Virus record (IMG/VR): IMGVR_UViG_3300033994_001671
Span: 1-64,000 of that record
Direction: 5' to 3' (one strand)
From: a virus
Length of the DNA stretch: 64,000 nucleotides
Both the position numbers and the translations under genes were made by a program. Every line of letters begins with the position of its first letter. The first letter of the stretch is position 1. Of this stretch, positions 1-8,611 are shown piece by piece. The notes under the pieces were generated by a model. The model had not been told where the DNA came from. It made no database searches and saw only the letters and a list, made by a program, of their open reading frames with translations.

Positions 1-825
1 AACTCTTCAAAAACGACCGCGCTTGTCAAAGCCGCTGTGTCTGTACAGAAGAAGGGGCATTTGCCTGTTTTTATTATCACCGAGAAAAAATGGAGCTGGG
101 ACCATGCAGTAGAACTTGGTCTTGAAGCTAAAATGGTAGACGGAGAATGGGATGGTCAATTTATCTTTAATGATAACTTTGACTATATTGAACAAGTTAC
201 AGATTACATTAACGAACTATTAGACGAACAAGAAAAAGGTAATATTCCTTATTCTCTTTGTTTCCTTTGGGATTCAGTTGGTTCAGTTCCTTGTAAGATG
301 ACATTTGACGGTAAGGGTGGAAAACAACATAACGCATCTGTATTAGCTGATAAGATTGGTATGGGTATTCAGGCTCGTATTACCAAATCTCGTAAGGAAG
401 ATTATCCATACACAAACACAATGGTGGTAGTTAATCAACCTTGGGTTGAATTACCTGACAATCCATTTGGACAACCAACAATTAAAGCAAAAGGTGGTGA
501 AGCTCTTTGGTTGGCATCGGCTCTTGTATTCTTGTTTGGTAATCAGAAAAATGCTGGTATTAACCACATTACTGCCACTAAAAATGGTAGAACGGTATCT
601 TACGCTATCAGAACAAAAATATCTGTCCTAAAGAACCATATCAATGGATTAGGGTATAAAGATGGTAAGATTATCGCAACTGCTCAAGGATATATTGCTG
701 ACGATAAAGATGCTCTTGAAACATATAAGAAAGAGTATTCACAATATTGGAACGCAATCCTTACAGGAACAGGTGAAATAACTCTTGACGAGACTGAAGA
801 AACTTTTACAAACGAACAATTTTAA
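1..825 (+). CDS. uvsX: UvsX/RecA-like recombinase (5' end outside window)
   Basis: Strand-exchange recombinase that should coat single-stranded DNA and drive homologous recombination-dependent replication. The reading frame is open from base 1, so the start codon lies upstream; a GTG at 37 is only an internal codon. The first visible residues, N-S-S-K-T-T, are the end of a Walker A loop in which the glycine normally before the lysine is replaced by serine, as P-loops of T4 UvsX type also deviate. Further on are a hydrophobic Walker B-like strand ending in LWDSVGS, and the RecA-family MVVVNQPWV strand (N-Q) around bases 421-450. The C-terminus is acidic, as in many RecA/UvsX proteins. It is followed after 9 bases by a 5'-3' exonuclease, consistent with a recombination/replication operon. 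UvsX rather than bacterial RecA is inferred from the T4-like context. Confidence 0.85.
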   Translation, partial: NSSKTTALVKAAVSVQKKGHLPVFIITEKKWSWDHAVELGLEAKMVDGEWDGQFIFNDNFDYIEQVTDYINELLDEQEKGNIPYSLCFLWDSVGSVPCKMTFDGKGGKQHNASVLADKIGMGIQARITKSRKEDYPYTNTMVVVNQPWVELPDNPFGQPTIKAKGGEALWLASALVFLFGNQKNAGINHITATKNGRTVSYAIRTKISVLKNHINGLGYKDGKIIATAQGYIADDKDALETYKKEYSQYWNAILTGTGEITLDETEETFTNEQF

Positions 826-834
826 TTTTAGTTC

Positions 835-1839
835 GTGAAAAAAACACTACTTGTTGACGGAAACAATCTAATGAAAATTGGGTTTCATGGTGTGAAGGAT
901 TACTTCCACAATGGAGAACACATTGGAGCGTTGTATCATTTTATGAATACACTTCGTAAATTCATTAACGAACAAAACTTTGATAAAGTAGTAGTATTAT
1001 GGGATGGTGAAGATTCCACGAGTTTACGTGGAATTCTTTATCCCAAATACAAACAAAACCGACGATTGGTTATGGAGGATGCTATCTTTATGTCCTATCT
1101 AAAACAAAAAAATCGTATCAAACAATATTTGGAAGAAGTCTATATAAGACAATTAGAGATTAGTGGAAGAGAAGCTGATGATTTAATTGCTTATTATTGT
1201 CAAGTATCTGAAAATGAAGATAAATTAATTTTTTCATCAGACAGAGACTTAACACAACTTATTTCCGAAAACGTGTCCATATACTCACCATCAGTTAAAG
1301 CTACGTTTAAACAGGGGGATAAGATTAAATTTGACGACTTTGAGTACCCACACTATAACGTAAAGACATTGAAGATATTAATTGGTGATAAATCAGATAA
1401 TATTGAAGGCATCTATCTTTTGGGTGAAAAAACTTTAGTTAAATTTTTTCCTCAAATACTTGAAACAGAAGTTTCTTATAACGATATTTTAACAAGAGCT
1501 GAAAATTTATTAAAAGAGAATAAAGACAATCAAGCTCTAAAGAATCTTTTAACAGGTAAAACAAAATCAGGTATTTTTGAAAAAGAATTTTTCCAAGTTA
1601 ATGAACAGATTGTTGACTTATCTAATCCTTTATTGAGTGATGAAGACAAAGAAGAAATACTATCAATTGTTACCGAAAAATTAGATATTGAAGGTAGAAG
1701 TTACAAGAACTTAATTAAGTATATGGTTCAAGACGGGTTATTTAAATACCTACCAAAGGGTGACGACTCATGGACATACTTCATCCAACCGTTCATGAAG
1801 TTAACAAGAAAAGAAAAAACAAAAACAAACAAAAAATAA
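835..1839 (+). CDS. 5'-3' exonuclease / flap endonuclease (T4 RNase H type)
   Basis: Predicted structure-specific 5' nuclease that removes RNA primers and 5' flaps during lagging-strand synthesis. The 334-aa protein shows the PIN/FEN acidic residues in order: D8 (LLVDGNN), D57 (LWDGED), E113/D115/D116 (GREADDL), D136/D138 (SSDRDL) and D185/D188 (IGDKSDN), the last opening the helix-hairpin-helix DNA-binding region. The length fits T4 RNase H (about 300 aa). Start is a GTG, nine bases after the recombinase stop; no other in-frame start preserves the first catalytic Asp. The basic C-terminal tail (KKTNKK) may help DNA binding. A DNA polymerase I 5' nuclease-domain homologue is the alternative name for the same activity. 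Confidence 0.88.
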   Translation: MKKTLLVDGNNLMKIGFHGVKDYFHNGEHIGALYHFMNTLRKFINEQNFDKVVVLWDGEDSTSLRGILYPKYKQNRRLVMEDAIFMSYLKQKNRIKQYLEEVYIRQLEISGREADDLIAYYCQVSENEDKLIFSSDRDLTQLISENVSIYSPSVKATFKQGDKIKFDDFEYPHYNVKTLKILIGDKSDNIEGIYLLGEKTLVKFFPQILETEVSYNDILTRAENLLKENKDNQALKNLLTGKTKSGIFEKEFFQVNEQIVDLSNPLLSDEDKEEILSIVTEKLDIEGRSYKNLIKYMVQDGLFKYLPKGDDSWTYFIQPFMKLTRKEKTKTNKK

Positions 1840-1847
1840 CATAAATT

Positions 1848-2300
1848 ATGAAAGAACAAGACATTACCAAACTGGAATTCTTGATGACGGTAAACAACAA
1901 TTTTATCGTACAACGTTTTTTTAACGTTAAGGGGTATAGCCCAAAGGCTCACAACTCGGCTGAGTTGATTGATTTGATGGATGGTTTCATTTCAGAATTG
2001 AAAGAAAATTTCAAGATGAAAACTGTAAACTATATGTTGGACAATCAATATCAGATTAGTGAAGACCCTGAGGTATTGAACACATCATTTACTGATGGAC
2101 CTGAGTCGTTTAACATCTATATCAAAAATGGTGATACGACAATGTGTCATTATACGTTTGATGCTAAACTTTATCCACCTAAGGTGAGATACACCGTAGA
2201 CATACGCCCGTTCCTAAAAGGTATCCTTTTTGGTCTTACTGACGTGTTGTCATCTAGAAATTTAACACACGAATACATGGGTTATCAGCTGGCTCGTTGA
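1848..2300 (+). CDS. Conserved-looking hypothetical protein
   Basis: A 150-aa soluble protein that I do not recognise. It has no signal peptide, membrane segment or metal motif. Composition is mixed alpha/beta with alternating charged and aromatic residues. It starts 8 bases after the exonuclease stop and ends 25 bases before the helicase start, so it is cotranscribed with replication genes; a role as helicase loader or single-strand DNA accessory factor would fit the position of T4 gene 59/32-type genes but nothing in the sequence shows it. Confidence 0.7.
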   Translation: MKEQDITKLEFLMTVNNNFIVQRFFNVKGYSPKAHNSAELIDLMDGFISELKENFKMKTVNYMLDNQYQISEDPEVLNTSFTDGPESFNIYIKNGDTTMCHYTFDAKLYPPKVRYTVDIRPFLKGILFGLTDVLSSRNLTHEYMGYQLAR

Positions 2301-2307
2301 TATTTAT
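2301..2307 (+). promoter_or_regulatory. TATTTAT element upstream of helicase gene
   Basis: Exact TATTTAT, 18 bases before the ATG at 2326. One of ten copies found directly upstream of gene starts in this window; candidate phage promoter core. It is the only copy in front of a replication gene. Confidence 0.35.
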
Positions 2308-2325
2308 TCTAAAAACAAACATAAT

Positions 2326-3696
2326 ATGGCTGACAAAAATTTTGACTATTTGGGAGAGACCTTCCAATTACAACTTCTTAATCAAATGATACTTGATAAG
2401 GATTTTTCACACTCAATTATTGAGGTGATGGAATCTACTTATTTTGAAAACAAATACTTTAGATTATTTGTTCAGATGGTAAAAGAATACTATTCAAAGT
2501 TTGAACACAGTCCTAGTTTTGAGACAATTCAACAAAAAGCTAAGAGTGAAATTAGTCAGGAGTTATTATTAAAGATAACTCTTGACACTATTTCTGATAT
2601 ACAGAATGTTACCGAAGAGGGTACTCAGTTTGTTCAGGAAAAGGCATTGAAGTTTTGTAAACAACAAGAACTTCAAAAAGTTATGGATAAAGCTAAGAAA
2701 ATCATTGACCATGGTGAGTTTGAAAACTACGACACCTTGGAAGAAATGGTTAGAGGAGCTTTACAGGTTGGAAACGTGGATAGAGGAACGGGAGATGTGT
2801 TTCAAGACTTAGATGAGGTATTGGCGGATGATTATAGACATCCAATCCCTATGGGAATACCGGGTATTGACAATCTTTTGAAAGGTGGTTTGGCAAAAGG
2901 AGAAATTGGTGTTATATTAGCACCCACTGGTGTTGGTAAATCAACACTGACAACAAAGATTGCTAATCACGCTTTTAATTTAGGGTTTAATGTTTTACAA
3001 ATTTTCTTTGAGGATAACTATAAGATTATTCAGAGAAAACACTTTACGTGTTGGACGGGTATAGCACCTGACGAACTTGGTAATCATAAAGAAAAGGTTA
3101 TGGCTAAAATCTCAGAGATTAAAGAAACCATGCCAAACAAGTTGATTATGAAGAAGTTACCTTCGGACACATTAACTATGAATCAGATTAAGAATCAGAT
3201 TAGAAAGTTGATTGCCGATGGGACAAGGATTGATGTGGTTATTTTGGATTATATTGATTGTGTAACACCTGAAAAGATGATGGACGATGAATGGAAATCT
3301 GAGGGTTCAGTTATGAGAGCATTTGAATCAATGTGTCATGAATTGGATATTGCAGGTTGGACGGCAACACAGGGTAATAGAAGTTCTATTTCATCTGATG
3401 TGGTAACAACTGACCAAATGGGTGGTTCTATTAAGAAAGCTCAGGTAGGACACGTTATCATCACGGTGGCTAAGTCATTACAACAAAAAGAATTAAATCT
3501 TGCAACTATTGCTATCACAAAGTCAAGAATTGGTAAAGACGGGGTAGTATTTGAAAACTGTAAGTTCAATAACGAAATGTTAGAAATTGATACAGAAAGT
3601 ACTACAACATTCTTAGGACTTGAAGAACAGAAGGAAGAAAGAAATAGAAGTAGAATTAAAGAAATTATGGAGAAAAGAAAACAAACAACAGTATAA
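2326..3696 (+). CDS. Replicative DNA helicase, DnaB/gp41 family
   Basis: Hexameric 5'-3' helicase expected to unwind the replication fork together with the primase encoded at 56948. The 456-aa protein has an N-terminal helical DnaB-N-like region (about 1-150) and a RecA-fold core with Walker A APTGVGKST (about 199-207), a Walker B strand ending LDYID (about 307-311), a TQGNRSS segment matching DnaB motif H3, and a late VAKS/TKSRIG segment matching motif H4 with its arginine finger region. Length matches T4 gp41 (475 aa) and DnaB (about 470). It lies between an unknown gene and nrdB, in the same direction as the recombinase. Confidence 0.93.
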   Translation: MADKNFDYLGETFQLQLLNQMILDKDFSHSIIEVMESTYFENKYFRLFVQMVKEYYSKFEHSPSFETIQQKAKSEISQELLLKITLDTISDIQNVTEEGTQFVQEKALKFCKQQELQKVMDKAKKIIDHGEFENYDTLEEMVRGALQVGNVDRGTGDVFQDLDEVLADDYRHPIPMGIPGIDNLLKGGLAKGEIGVILAPTGVGKSTLTTKIANHAFNLGFNVLQIFFEDNYKIIQRKHFTCWTGIAPDELGNHKEKVMAKISEIKETMPNKLIMKKLPSDTLTMNQIKNQIRKLIADGTRIDVVILDYIDCVTPEKMMDDEWKSEGSVMRAFESMCHELDIAGWTATQGNRSSISSDVVTTDQMGGSIKKAQVGHVIITVAKSLQQKELNLATIAITKSRIGKDGVVFENCKFNNEMLEIDTESTTTFLGLEEQKEERNRSRIKEIMEKRKQTTV

Positions 3697-3709
3697 TTAT
3701 TAAAACAAT

Positions 3710-4669
3710 ATGGAACAAAAAATGGAAAAATTATTAGAAGAAAATCCAAATCGTTTTGTGATATTCCCAATCAAGTACAACGATATTTGGGAATATTATA
3801 AGATGCATCAAGCCGCGTTTTGGACGGCAGAAGAAATTGATTTAAGCGGTGACCTACGTGATTGGGAAAACTTATCAGAGAACGAACAGTATTTTGTGAA
3901 AAATATTTTATCGTTTTTTGCAGCATCAGATGGTATCGTAAATGAAAACTTGGCTGAGAATTTCTACAGAGAAGTACAATATCCTGAGGCAAAATTCTTT
4001 TATGGAATTCAGTTGGCTATGGAAAACATCCATAGTCTAATGTACTCACTTCTTATTGATACTTACGTGTCAAATGAGGATGAGAAGAACAAATGTTTCA
4101 CTGCATTAGATAACCTACCGGCAGTTCAAAAGAAGGCTAAATGGGCTTTGGATTGGATTGAAAACGCATCTTTTCAAGAAAGATTGGTTGCGTTTGCTGC
4201 AGTTGAGGGTATCTTCTTTTCAGGTTCATTCTGTTCTATCTTTTGGTTGAAATCAAGAGGTATCATGCAAGGATTGTGTAACGCTAATGCTTTGATTTTC
4301 AAAGATGAAAACTTACATTGTGACTTTGCAATTCATTTATTAAATAATCACATTGAAAACAAACCGAGTGAAAAGAGAATTAAAGAAATTCTACTTTCAG
4401 CTCTTGAAATTGAAAAAGAATTCATCACTGAATCACTACCTGTTTCTTTAATTGGTATGAACCAAAACTTAATGAAACAATATCTTGAGTTTGTGGTTGA
4501 TGGATTATTGGTAAAGTTTGGATGTAAAAAACAATTTAATGTAGAACAACCGTTCAAATTCATGGAACAAATTGCAGTTGAAACAAAGGGTAATTTCTTT
4601 GAGTCACGTACCGTTGAATATCAAAAGGCCAAGTTAAATGAAACCCTATCCTTTACTGACGATTTTTAA
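3710..4669 (+). CDS. nrdB: Ribonucleotide reductase class I, small (beta) subunit
   Basis: Carries the diiron-tyrosyl radical used by NrdA to reduce ribonucleoside diphosphates, feeding dNTPs to phage replication. All metal ligands are visible in the 319-aa protein: D74, E105, H108, E166, E200 and H203, with radical tyrosine candidate Y112 ([10 protein letters not shown]). Motifs [23 protein letters not shown] and DENLHCDF are strikingly close to eukaryotic R2 proteins rather than to E. coli NrdB. The length is normal. Two in-frame ATGs occur (3710 and 3722); the first is chosen. It is 13 bases after the helicase and 19 bases before nrdA, giving the order B-A. Confidence 0.96.
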   Translation: MEQKMEKLLEENPNRFVIFPIKYNDIWEYYKMHQAAFWTAEEIDLSGDLRDWENLSENEQYFVKNILSFFAASDGIVNENLAENFYREVQYPEAKFFYGIQLAMENIHSLMYSLLIDTYVSNEDEKNKCFTALDNLPAVQKKAKWALDWIENASFQERLVAFAAVEGIFFSGSFCSIFWLKSRGIMQGLCNANALIFKDENLHCDFAIHLLNNHIENKPSEKRIKEILLSALEIEKEFITESLPVSLIGMNQNLMKQYLEFVVDGLLVKFGCKKQFNVEQPFKFMEQIAVETKGNFFESRTVEYQKAKLNETLSFTDDF

Positions 4670-4688
4670 TTTATTATCTTTTTAAACT

Positions 4689-7121
4689 ATGATGTCACTT
4701 AAAATTAAAAAAAGAAGTGGAGATGATTCGTCATTTAATCCACAGAAAATTTATAACCGTATTAAAAGAGCTTCAAAGGGGTTGAGTGTCAACTCCGATG
4801 AAATCTTTATTAAGGTTATCACTTCAGTACCAACTGAAGGTATTATTACTACAAAAGAATTAGATAAGTTAATCTATGAAATTGCTGCGGCGTTTACAGG
4901 TAGTCATCACGATTACTCAAGATTAGCGTCTTCAGTTGCTATTTCATCTTATCATAAAGAAACTAATCCAAGTTTTTGTCAAACAATTAGAGAGTTATAT
5001 TCTGATGGAATTATCAATGATGGTTTGATAGAAATAATTGAAAGATACGGAGAGGAAAATATTGATAATGTTATTAATCACGACAATGATTACAATTTTG
5101 ACTATTTTGCTTGGAGGTCACTTGCTGAGATGTATCTTCTGAAATTGTCGGAAGGTAAAGTAGTTGAACGTCCACAACACATGTATATGAGAGTTGCTCT
5201 TTGGGTAACTAATACATTTAAGGAAGCGGTTGAGTATTACCAAGCGTTATCAACTCAAAGAATATCTCCGGCAACACCAATTATGATTAATGCTGGTACT
5301 AAAACACCACAACTTGCTTCTTGTGTTCTTCATTACAATGATTCGGATTCTCGTGAAGGTTTGTTAAACACCATGAGAGATATTTCAACTTACTCATCTG
5401 ATGCTGCGGGTATCGGACTATCAATGTCTAACATTCGTAGTAAGGAGAGTCGTATTTCATCTTCAGGTGGACACGCTGGTGGACTTTTAAAGTATTTGAA
5501 GATTGTAAATGAGTCACTTCGTTTCTTTAACCAACAAGGGCGTAGACCTGGTTCTGCGGCAATTTACTTGGAACCTTGGCATAAAGATATCTTTGACCTA
5601 TTGGAAATTAAAAAGAATACAGGCGCCGAGGAATTAAGAGCTCGTGATTTGTTTACCGCACTTTGGATTCCTGACAACTTTATGAACGCAGTTAAGAACA
5701 ACGACGATTGGTATTTGTTCTGTCCTAATGATATAATTAAGGCGGGTATAAAACCATTACAAGAAAGTTACGGTGATGAATACGAAGAAAATTATAAATT
5801 AGCCGTAAGTATGGGTCTTGGTAAGAAAGTTAAGGCTCAGGAGATTTGGAATAAGATTATTGAATCACAAGTTGAAACAGGTGTTCCATATTTATGTTCT
5901 AAAGATAGTGCTAACAGAAAGACAAACCATCAGAACATTGGTGTTATTAAACAATCAAACCTTTGTAATGAAATCTATCAATACACTGACGAGAATATAA
6001 CCGCAATCTGTACTCTTTCATCTATGGTGTTAAAGAACTATGTAAAAGATGGTGAGTTTGATTTTCAGGGATTGTATGAAGAAACTCGTAAGGTTGTAAG
6101 AGCGTTAAACAAAGTTGTTAACATCAACAATTACTCAACTGAAAAAGGACGTAAGGGTGGATTATACCAAAGAGCAATCGCTATTGGAACTCAAGGACTT
6201 GCAGACGTATTCTATTTGATGGATTACATTTTTACATCTGAGGAAGCTCGTAAATTAAATAAAGAAATTTTTGAAACAATCTATTTTGCGGCAATCACTG
6301 AAAGTAACAGATTGTGTATGGATGGTAAGTATGAACCGTATGCTTACTTTAAAGGGTCACCAATGTCACAAGGAGTATTCCAATTTGATATGTGGGGATT
6401 GAATGAAGATGAGTTATCAGGAAGATGGCCTTGGTCAACTCTAAAAGAGAATGTTAGTAAGTACGGAGTTTGTAACTCATTATTCACAGCTCAAATGCCT
6501 GTGGCATCTTCAGCTAAGATTACAGGTTCATATGAAATGACAGAACCTGCTCATTCGGCAATTTTCAACAGACGTGTAATTGGTGGTGAGATTATGATTG
6601 TTAACAAGTATTTGATTAGTGATTTTGAGAAGATTGGAATTTGGTCTGAGGACTTAAAGAATGAAATCATTATGAATGAAGGTTCAATTCAAGGAATTAA
6701 CTTCTTGAATTATTTGGACCCTGAAGATAAAAGATATAACTTTAAAGTTAAGAGAATTGAAAGACTGATTGAAAAGTATAAAACAATTTGGGAAATATCA
6801 CAAAAGGCATTGATTGAAATGGCGGCAGATAGAGCACCATTTATTGACCAATCACAATCAATGAATATCTACATGTCAAACCCAACATTATCAAAAATTT
6901 CATCATCACATTTCTACGGATGGGAAAAAGGATTAAAAACACTTTGTTATTACGTTAGAACAAGAGCAATCTCAACGGGAGCTAAACACTTAGCTATGGA
7001 CGTATCAAAAATTAACAAACCAAAACCAACACCTGAACCACCAAAGGTTGATTACAGTTATATGAATTTACCTCCAAAACCTGAGAATAGTGAATTTGAT
7101 TGTTTTGGTTGTTCATCATAA
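4689..7121 (+). CDS. nrdA: Ribonucleotide reductase class I, large (alpha) subunit
   Basis: Catalytic subunit that reduces NDPs to dNDPs. The 810-aa protein opens with an ATP-cone regulatory domain (about 1-90), then the barrel with active-site cysteines C212 (ASCVLHYND) and C441 (AICTLSS), the radical cysteine C426 within N424-L-C426-N-E428, and the C-terminal redox pair C805/C808 (FDCFGCSS). The tail resembles the eukaryotic C-x-M-C form. Length is that of a full class Ia enzyme, with no intein or insertion. Two consecutive ATGs (4689, 4692) make the exact start uncertain by one residue. It is last in the replication block and is followed by a clear terminator. Confidence 0.97.
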   Translation: MMSLKIKKRSGDDSSFNPQKIYNRIKRASKGLSVNSDEIFIKVITSVPTEGIITTKELDKLIYEIAAAFTGSHHDYSRLASSVAISSYHKETNPSFCQTIRELYSDGIINDGLIEIIERYGEENIDNVINHDNDYNFDYFAWRSLAEMYLLKLSEGKVVERPQHMYMRVALWVTNTFKEAVEYYQALSTQRISPATPIMINAGTKTPQLASCVLHYNDSDSREGLLNTMRDISTYSSDAAGIGLSMSNIRSKESRISSSGGHAGGLLKYLKIVNESLRFFNQQGRRPGSAAIYLEPWHKDIFDLLEIKKNTGAEELRARDLFTALWIPDNFMNAVKNNDDWYLFCPNDIIKAGIKPLQESYGDEYEENYKLAVSMGLGKKVKAQEIWNKIIESQVETGVPYLCSKDSANRKTNHQNIGVIKQSNLCNEIYQYTDENITAICTLSSMVLKNYVKDGEFDFQGLYEETRKVVRALNKVVNINNYSTEKGRKGGLYQRAIAIGTQGLADVFYLMDYIFTSEEARKLNKEIFETIYFAAITESNRLCMDGKYEPYAYFKGSPMSQGVFQFDMWGLNEDELSGRWPWSTLKENVSKYGVCNSLFTAQMPVASSAKITGSYEMTEPAHSAIFNRRVIGGEIMIVNKYLISDFEKIGIWSEDLKNEIIMNEGSIQGINFLNYLDPEDKRYNFKVKRIERLIEKYKTIWEISQKALIEMAADRAPFIDQSQSMNIYMSNPTLSKISSSHFYGWEKGLKTLCYYVRTRAISTGAKHLAMDVSKINKPKPTPEPPKVDYSYMNLPPKPENSEFDCFGCSS

Positions 7122-7141
7122 TTAACAATATCCGATGTGTT

Positions 7142-7166
7142 ATCCCGAGCTAGGTCGGGATTTTTT
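7142..7166 (+). terminator. Rho-independent terminator after nrdA
   Basis: Seven-base stem ATCCCGA (7142-7148) and TCGGGAT (7155-7161) around a six-base loop, running directly into a T tract. It separates the replication/nucleotide operon from the following gene and is the most GC-rich hairpin in this region. Confidence 0.85.
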
Positions 7167-7177
7167 ATTTAAAGAGG

Positions 7178-7184
7178 TATTTAT
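7178..7184 (+). promoter_or_regulatory. TATTTAT element upstream of flavodoxin-like gene
   Basis: Exact TATTTAT starting 11 bases after the T tract of the nrdA terminator and ending 4 bases before the ATG at 7189. A preceding AGAGG could act as a weak ribosome binding site. Placement directly after a terminator is what a promoter would show. Confidence 0.45.
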
Positions 7185-7188
7185 TATT

Positions 7189-7956
7189 ATGTCTAATATC
7201 ATACAAGAAGAAATTGAAAAAATAAGAAAAATGATGCTCTCAGAGAACATGGTTCAGGAGGGTGGTGAAAAAAAGTTAAAACAAACTTTAGACATTCTAA
7301 AAAAGAAAAAGAAAGTTTTATTATTAAGTTGTTCAAATAGATATAATTGGGATGATAAAAATATTGATGTCCCTAAATCAAAAATCTTAGCAATGTATTT
7401 AAATGAAGAACTTGGGGATAAATCAGTTTTCATGGATGTTTCTGAATTAAAAATATTTCCTTGTGAAGGAAATGTGTCTAGAGAAGAAGGTAATAGTTGT
7501 GGACTTTTAAAATCTTTACTTAAAGATGATAAAAAAAATCCTTCAGGATACCATAGATGTTGGGCTAGTTTAAATAATAAGTCAGATGAACTATGGAAAG
7601 TATCTAAAGAACTTTTTGAAGCGGATGCTGTAATATTTTTTAGTTCAGTGAGATGGGGACAAGCAAATATGTTCTATCAAAATTTAATTGAGAGATTAAC
7701 TTGGATTGAAAATAGACATGCTACTTTAGGTGAAAAAAATATAGTTGAAGGCATTGAGACAGGATTTATCTGTGTTGGACAAAACTGGAATGGTGAAGAT
7801 GTAACTAAAACCCAAATGAAAGTTCATGAGTTTTACGGATTTGAACCAAATAAGAAACTATATTGGAATTGGCAATACACAACAGATGTTTATGACGAAA
7901 GTAAATCTTCTTACAAAAAATCCCACAAAAAGTTTATTGACGATATGGGATTATGA
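7189..7956 (+). CDS. Flavodoxin-like / NAD(P)H-dependent FMN reductase-like protein
   Basis: A 255-aa protein with a charged N-terminal leader (about 1-40, Lys-rich) followed by a flavodoxin-type alpha/beta fold: first strand VLLLSCSNRYN (phosphate-loop position), a central strand AVIFFSSVRWGQAN that matches the 'xxxP/S-x-xxG' flavin-binding loop of FMN reductases, and a GFICVGQNWNG strand. Likely binds FMN and moves electrons; one speculative use is supplying reductant linked to the class I RNR genes just upstream. An in-frame GTG-type start at 7135 would run through the terminator, so the ATG at 7189 is chosen. Family assignment rests on the pattern of the loops only, so the exact activity is uncertain. 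Confidence 0.65.
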   Translation: MSNIIQEEIEKIRKMMLSENMVQEGGEKKLKQTLDILKKKKKVLLLSCSNRYNWDDKNIDVPKSKILAMYLNEELGDKSVFMDVSELKIFPCEGNVSREEGNSCGLLKSLLKDDKKNPSGYHRCWASLNNKSDELWKVSKELFEADAVIFFSSVRWGQANMFYQNLIERLTWIENRHATLGEKNIVEGIETGFICVGQNWNGEDVTKTQMKVHEFYGFEPNKKLYWNWQYTTDVYDESKSSYKKSHKKFIDDMGL

Positions 7957-8128
7957 AATTGGTTATTATAGGTACTCACCCAAAGGAAAACCAATAATTG
8001 ATTGTATAAGTTACTACCCTATTAATGATTTTATAAACGAATATCTACTTAAACAAGAATTTGTAGAATTTGAATATGAAAATGAAACTCCAAAAACTAT
8101 TGAGGGTAAAATTATTGTTTTGATATAA
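7937..8128 (+). CDS. Possible small protein, start uncertain
   Basis: Open frame of about 63 codons in the +1 frame relative to the preceding gene, which it would overlap by 20 bases. There is no ATG in the non-overlapping part; a TTG at 7937 is the best candidate start. The predicted product is rich in Tyr, Ile and Glu with no recognisable motif. The alternative ATG at 7953 (different frame) gives only 14 codons. It fills an otherwise empty 198-base stretch, so it may be a real small gene, a decayed 3' end, or non-coding. Confidence 0.3.
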   Translation: MTIWDYEIGYYRYSPKGKPIIDCISYYPINDFINEYLLKQEFVEFEYENETPKTIEGKIIVLI

Positions 8129-8142
8129 ATTTAATTTTTCAG

Positions 8143-8149
8143 TATTTAT
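8143..8149 (+). promoter_or_regulatory. TATTTAT element at start of tail block
   Basis: Exact TATTTAT ending 5 bases before the ATG of the gp25-like gene, the first gene of the baseplate block. Candidate late promoter core. Confidence 0.45.
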
Positions 8150-8154
8150 TTAAT

Positions 8155-8607
8155 ATGGCAAATGGTGTAACATACGGTATTACTTTTCCTTTTAAAGATT
8201 CGCTAAATGGTAAATTTTTGGATTTATCAGATACAAGTGAAGAAGAAATTAGAAGTAGTTTAATACATTTATTACTTACAAGAAAAGGTAGTAGATATTT
8301 TATGCCAAACTTTGGGACAAGATTATATGAGTTTATTTTTGAACCACTTGATAGTCCTACTTTTGACCAAATAGAGACAGAAATAAAAGAAGCGGTTGAA
8401 ACTTACATACCAGGATTAACAATTACTTCAGTTAAAATTGAACCAGCGGTTGAGACTCAAGATACTTTACAAATAAATAATGAGTCGGCAACTGAATTTA
8501 ATTTTACTAATACTCCTGAAATTGAATACACCGCAAAAGTAAGAATAAATTATAATATTACAAATAATGTATTTAATACCGCAGGATTTGTAATTATTAA
8601 TATATAA
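8155..8607 (+). CDS. Baseplate wedge protein, gp25/GpW-like lysozyme fold
   Basis: 150-aa homologue of the T4 gp25/P2 GpW family, a small protein at the sheath-baseplate junction that starts sheath assembly. The family core is visible at about residues 39-66: a Leu-rich helix, TRKGSRYFMPNFGTRL and then YEFIFEPLD, followed by a helix with regularly spaced Ile/Glu and a strand-rich end. T4 gp25 is 132 aa. It is followed after 4 bases by the gp6-like gene, the usual gp25-gp6 neighbourhood of contractile-tail phages. Confidence 0.88.
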   Translation: MANGVTYGITFPFKDSLNGKFLDLSDTSEEEIRSSLIHLLLTRKGSRYFMPNFGTRLYEFIFEPLDSPTFDQIETEIKEAVETYIPGLTITSVKIEPAVETQDTLQINNESATEFNFTNTPEIEYTAKVRINYNITNNVFNTAGFVIINI

Positions 8608-8611
8608 AACT

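Noticed and set aside
7135-7188. Longer N-terminus for the flavodoxin-like protein.
   Set aside because: It would translate through the nrdA terminator; the ATG at 7189 follows a TATTTAT element and an AGAGG.
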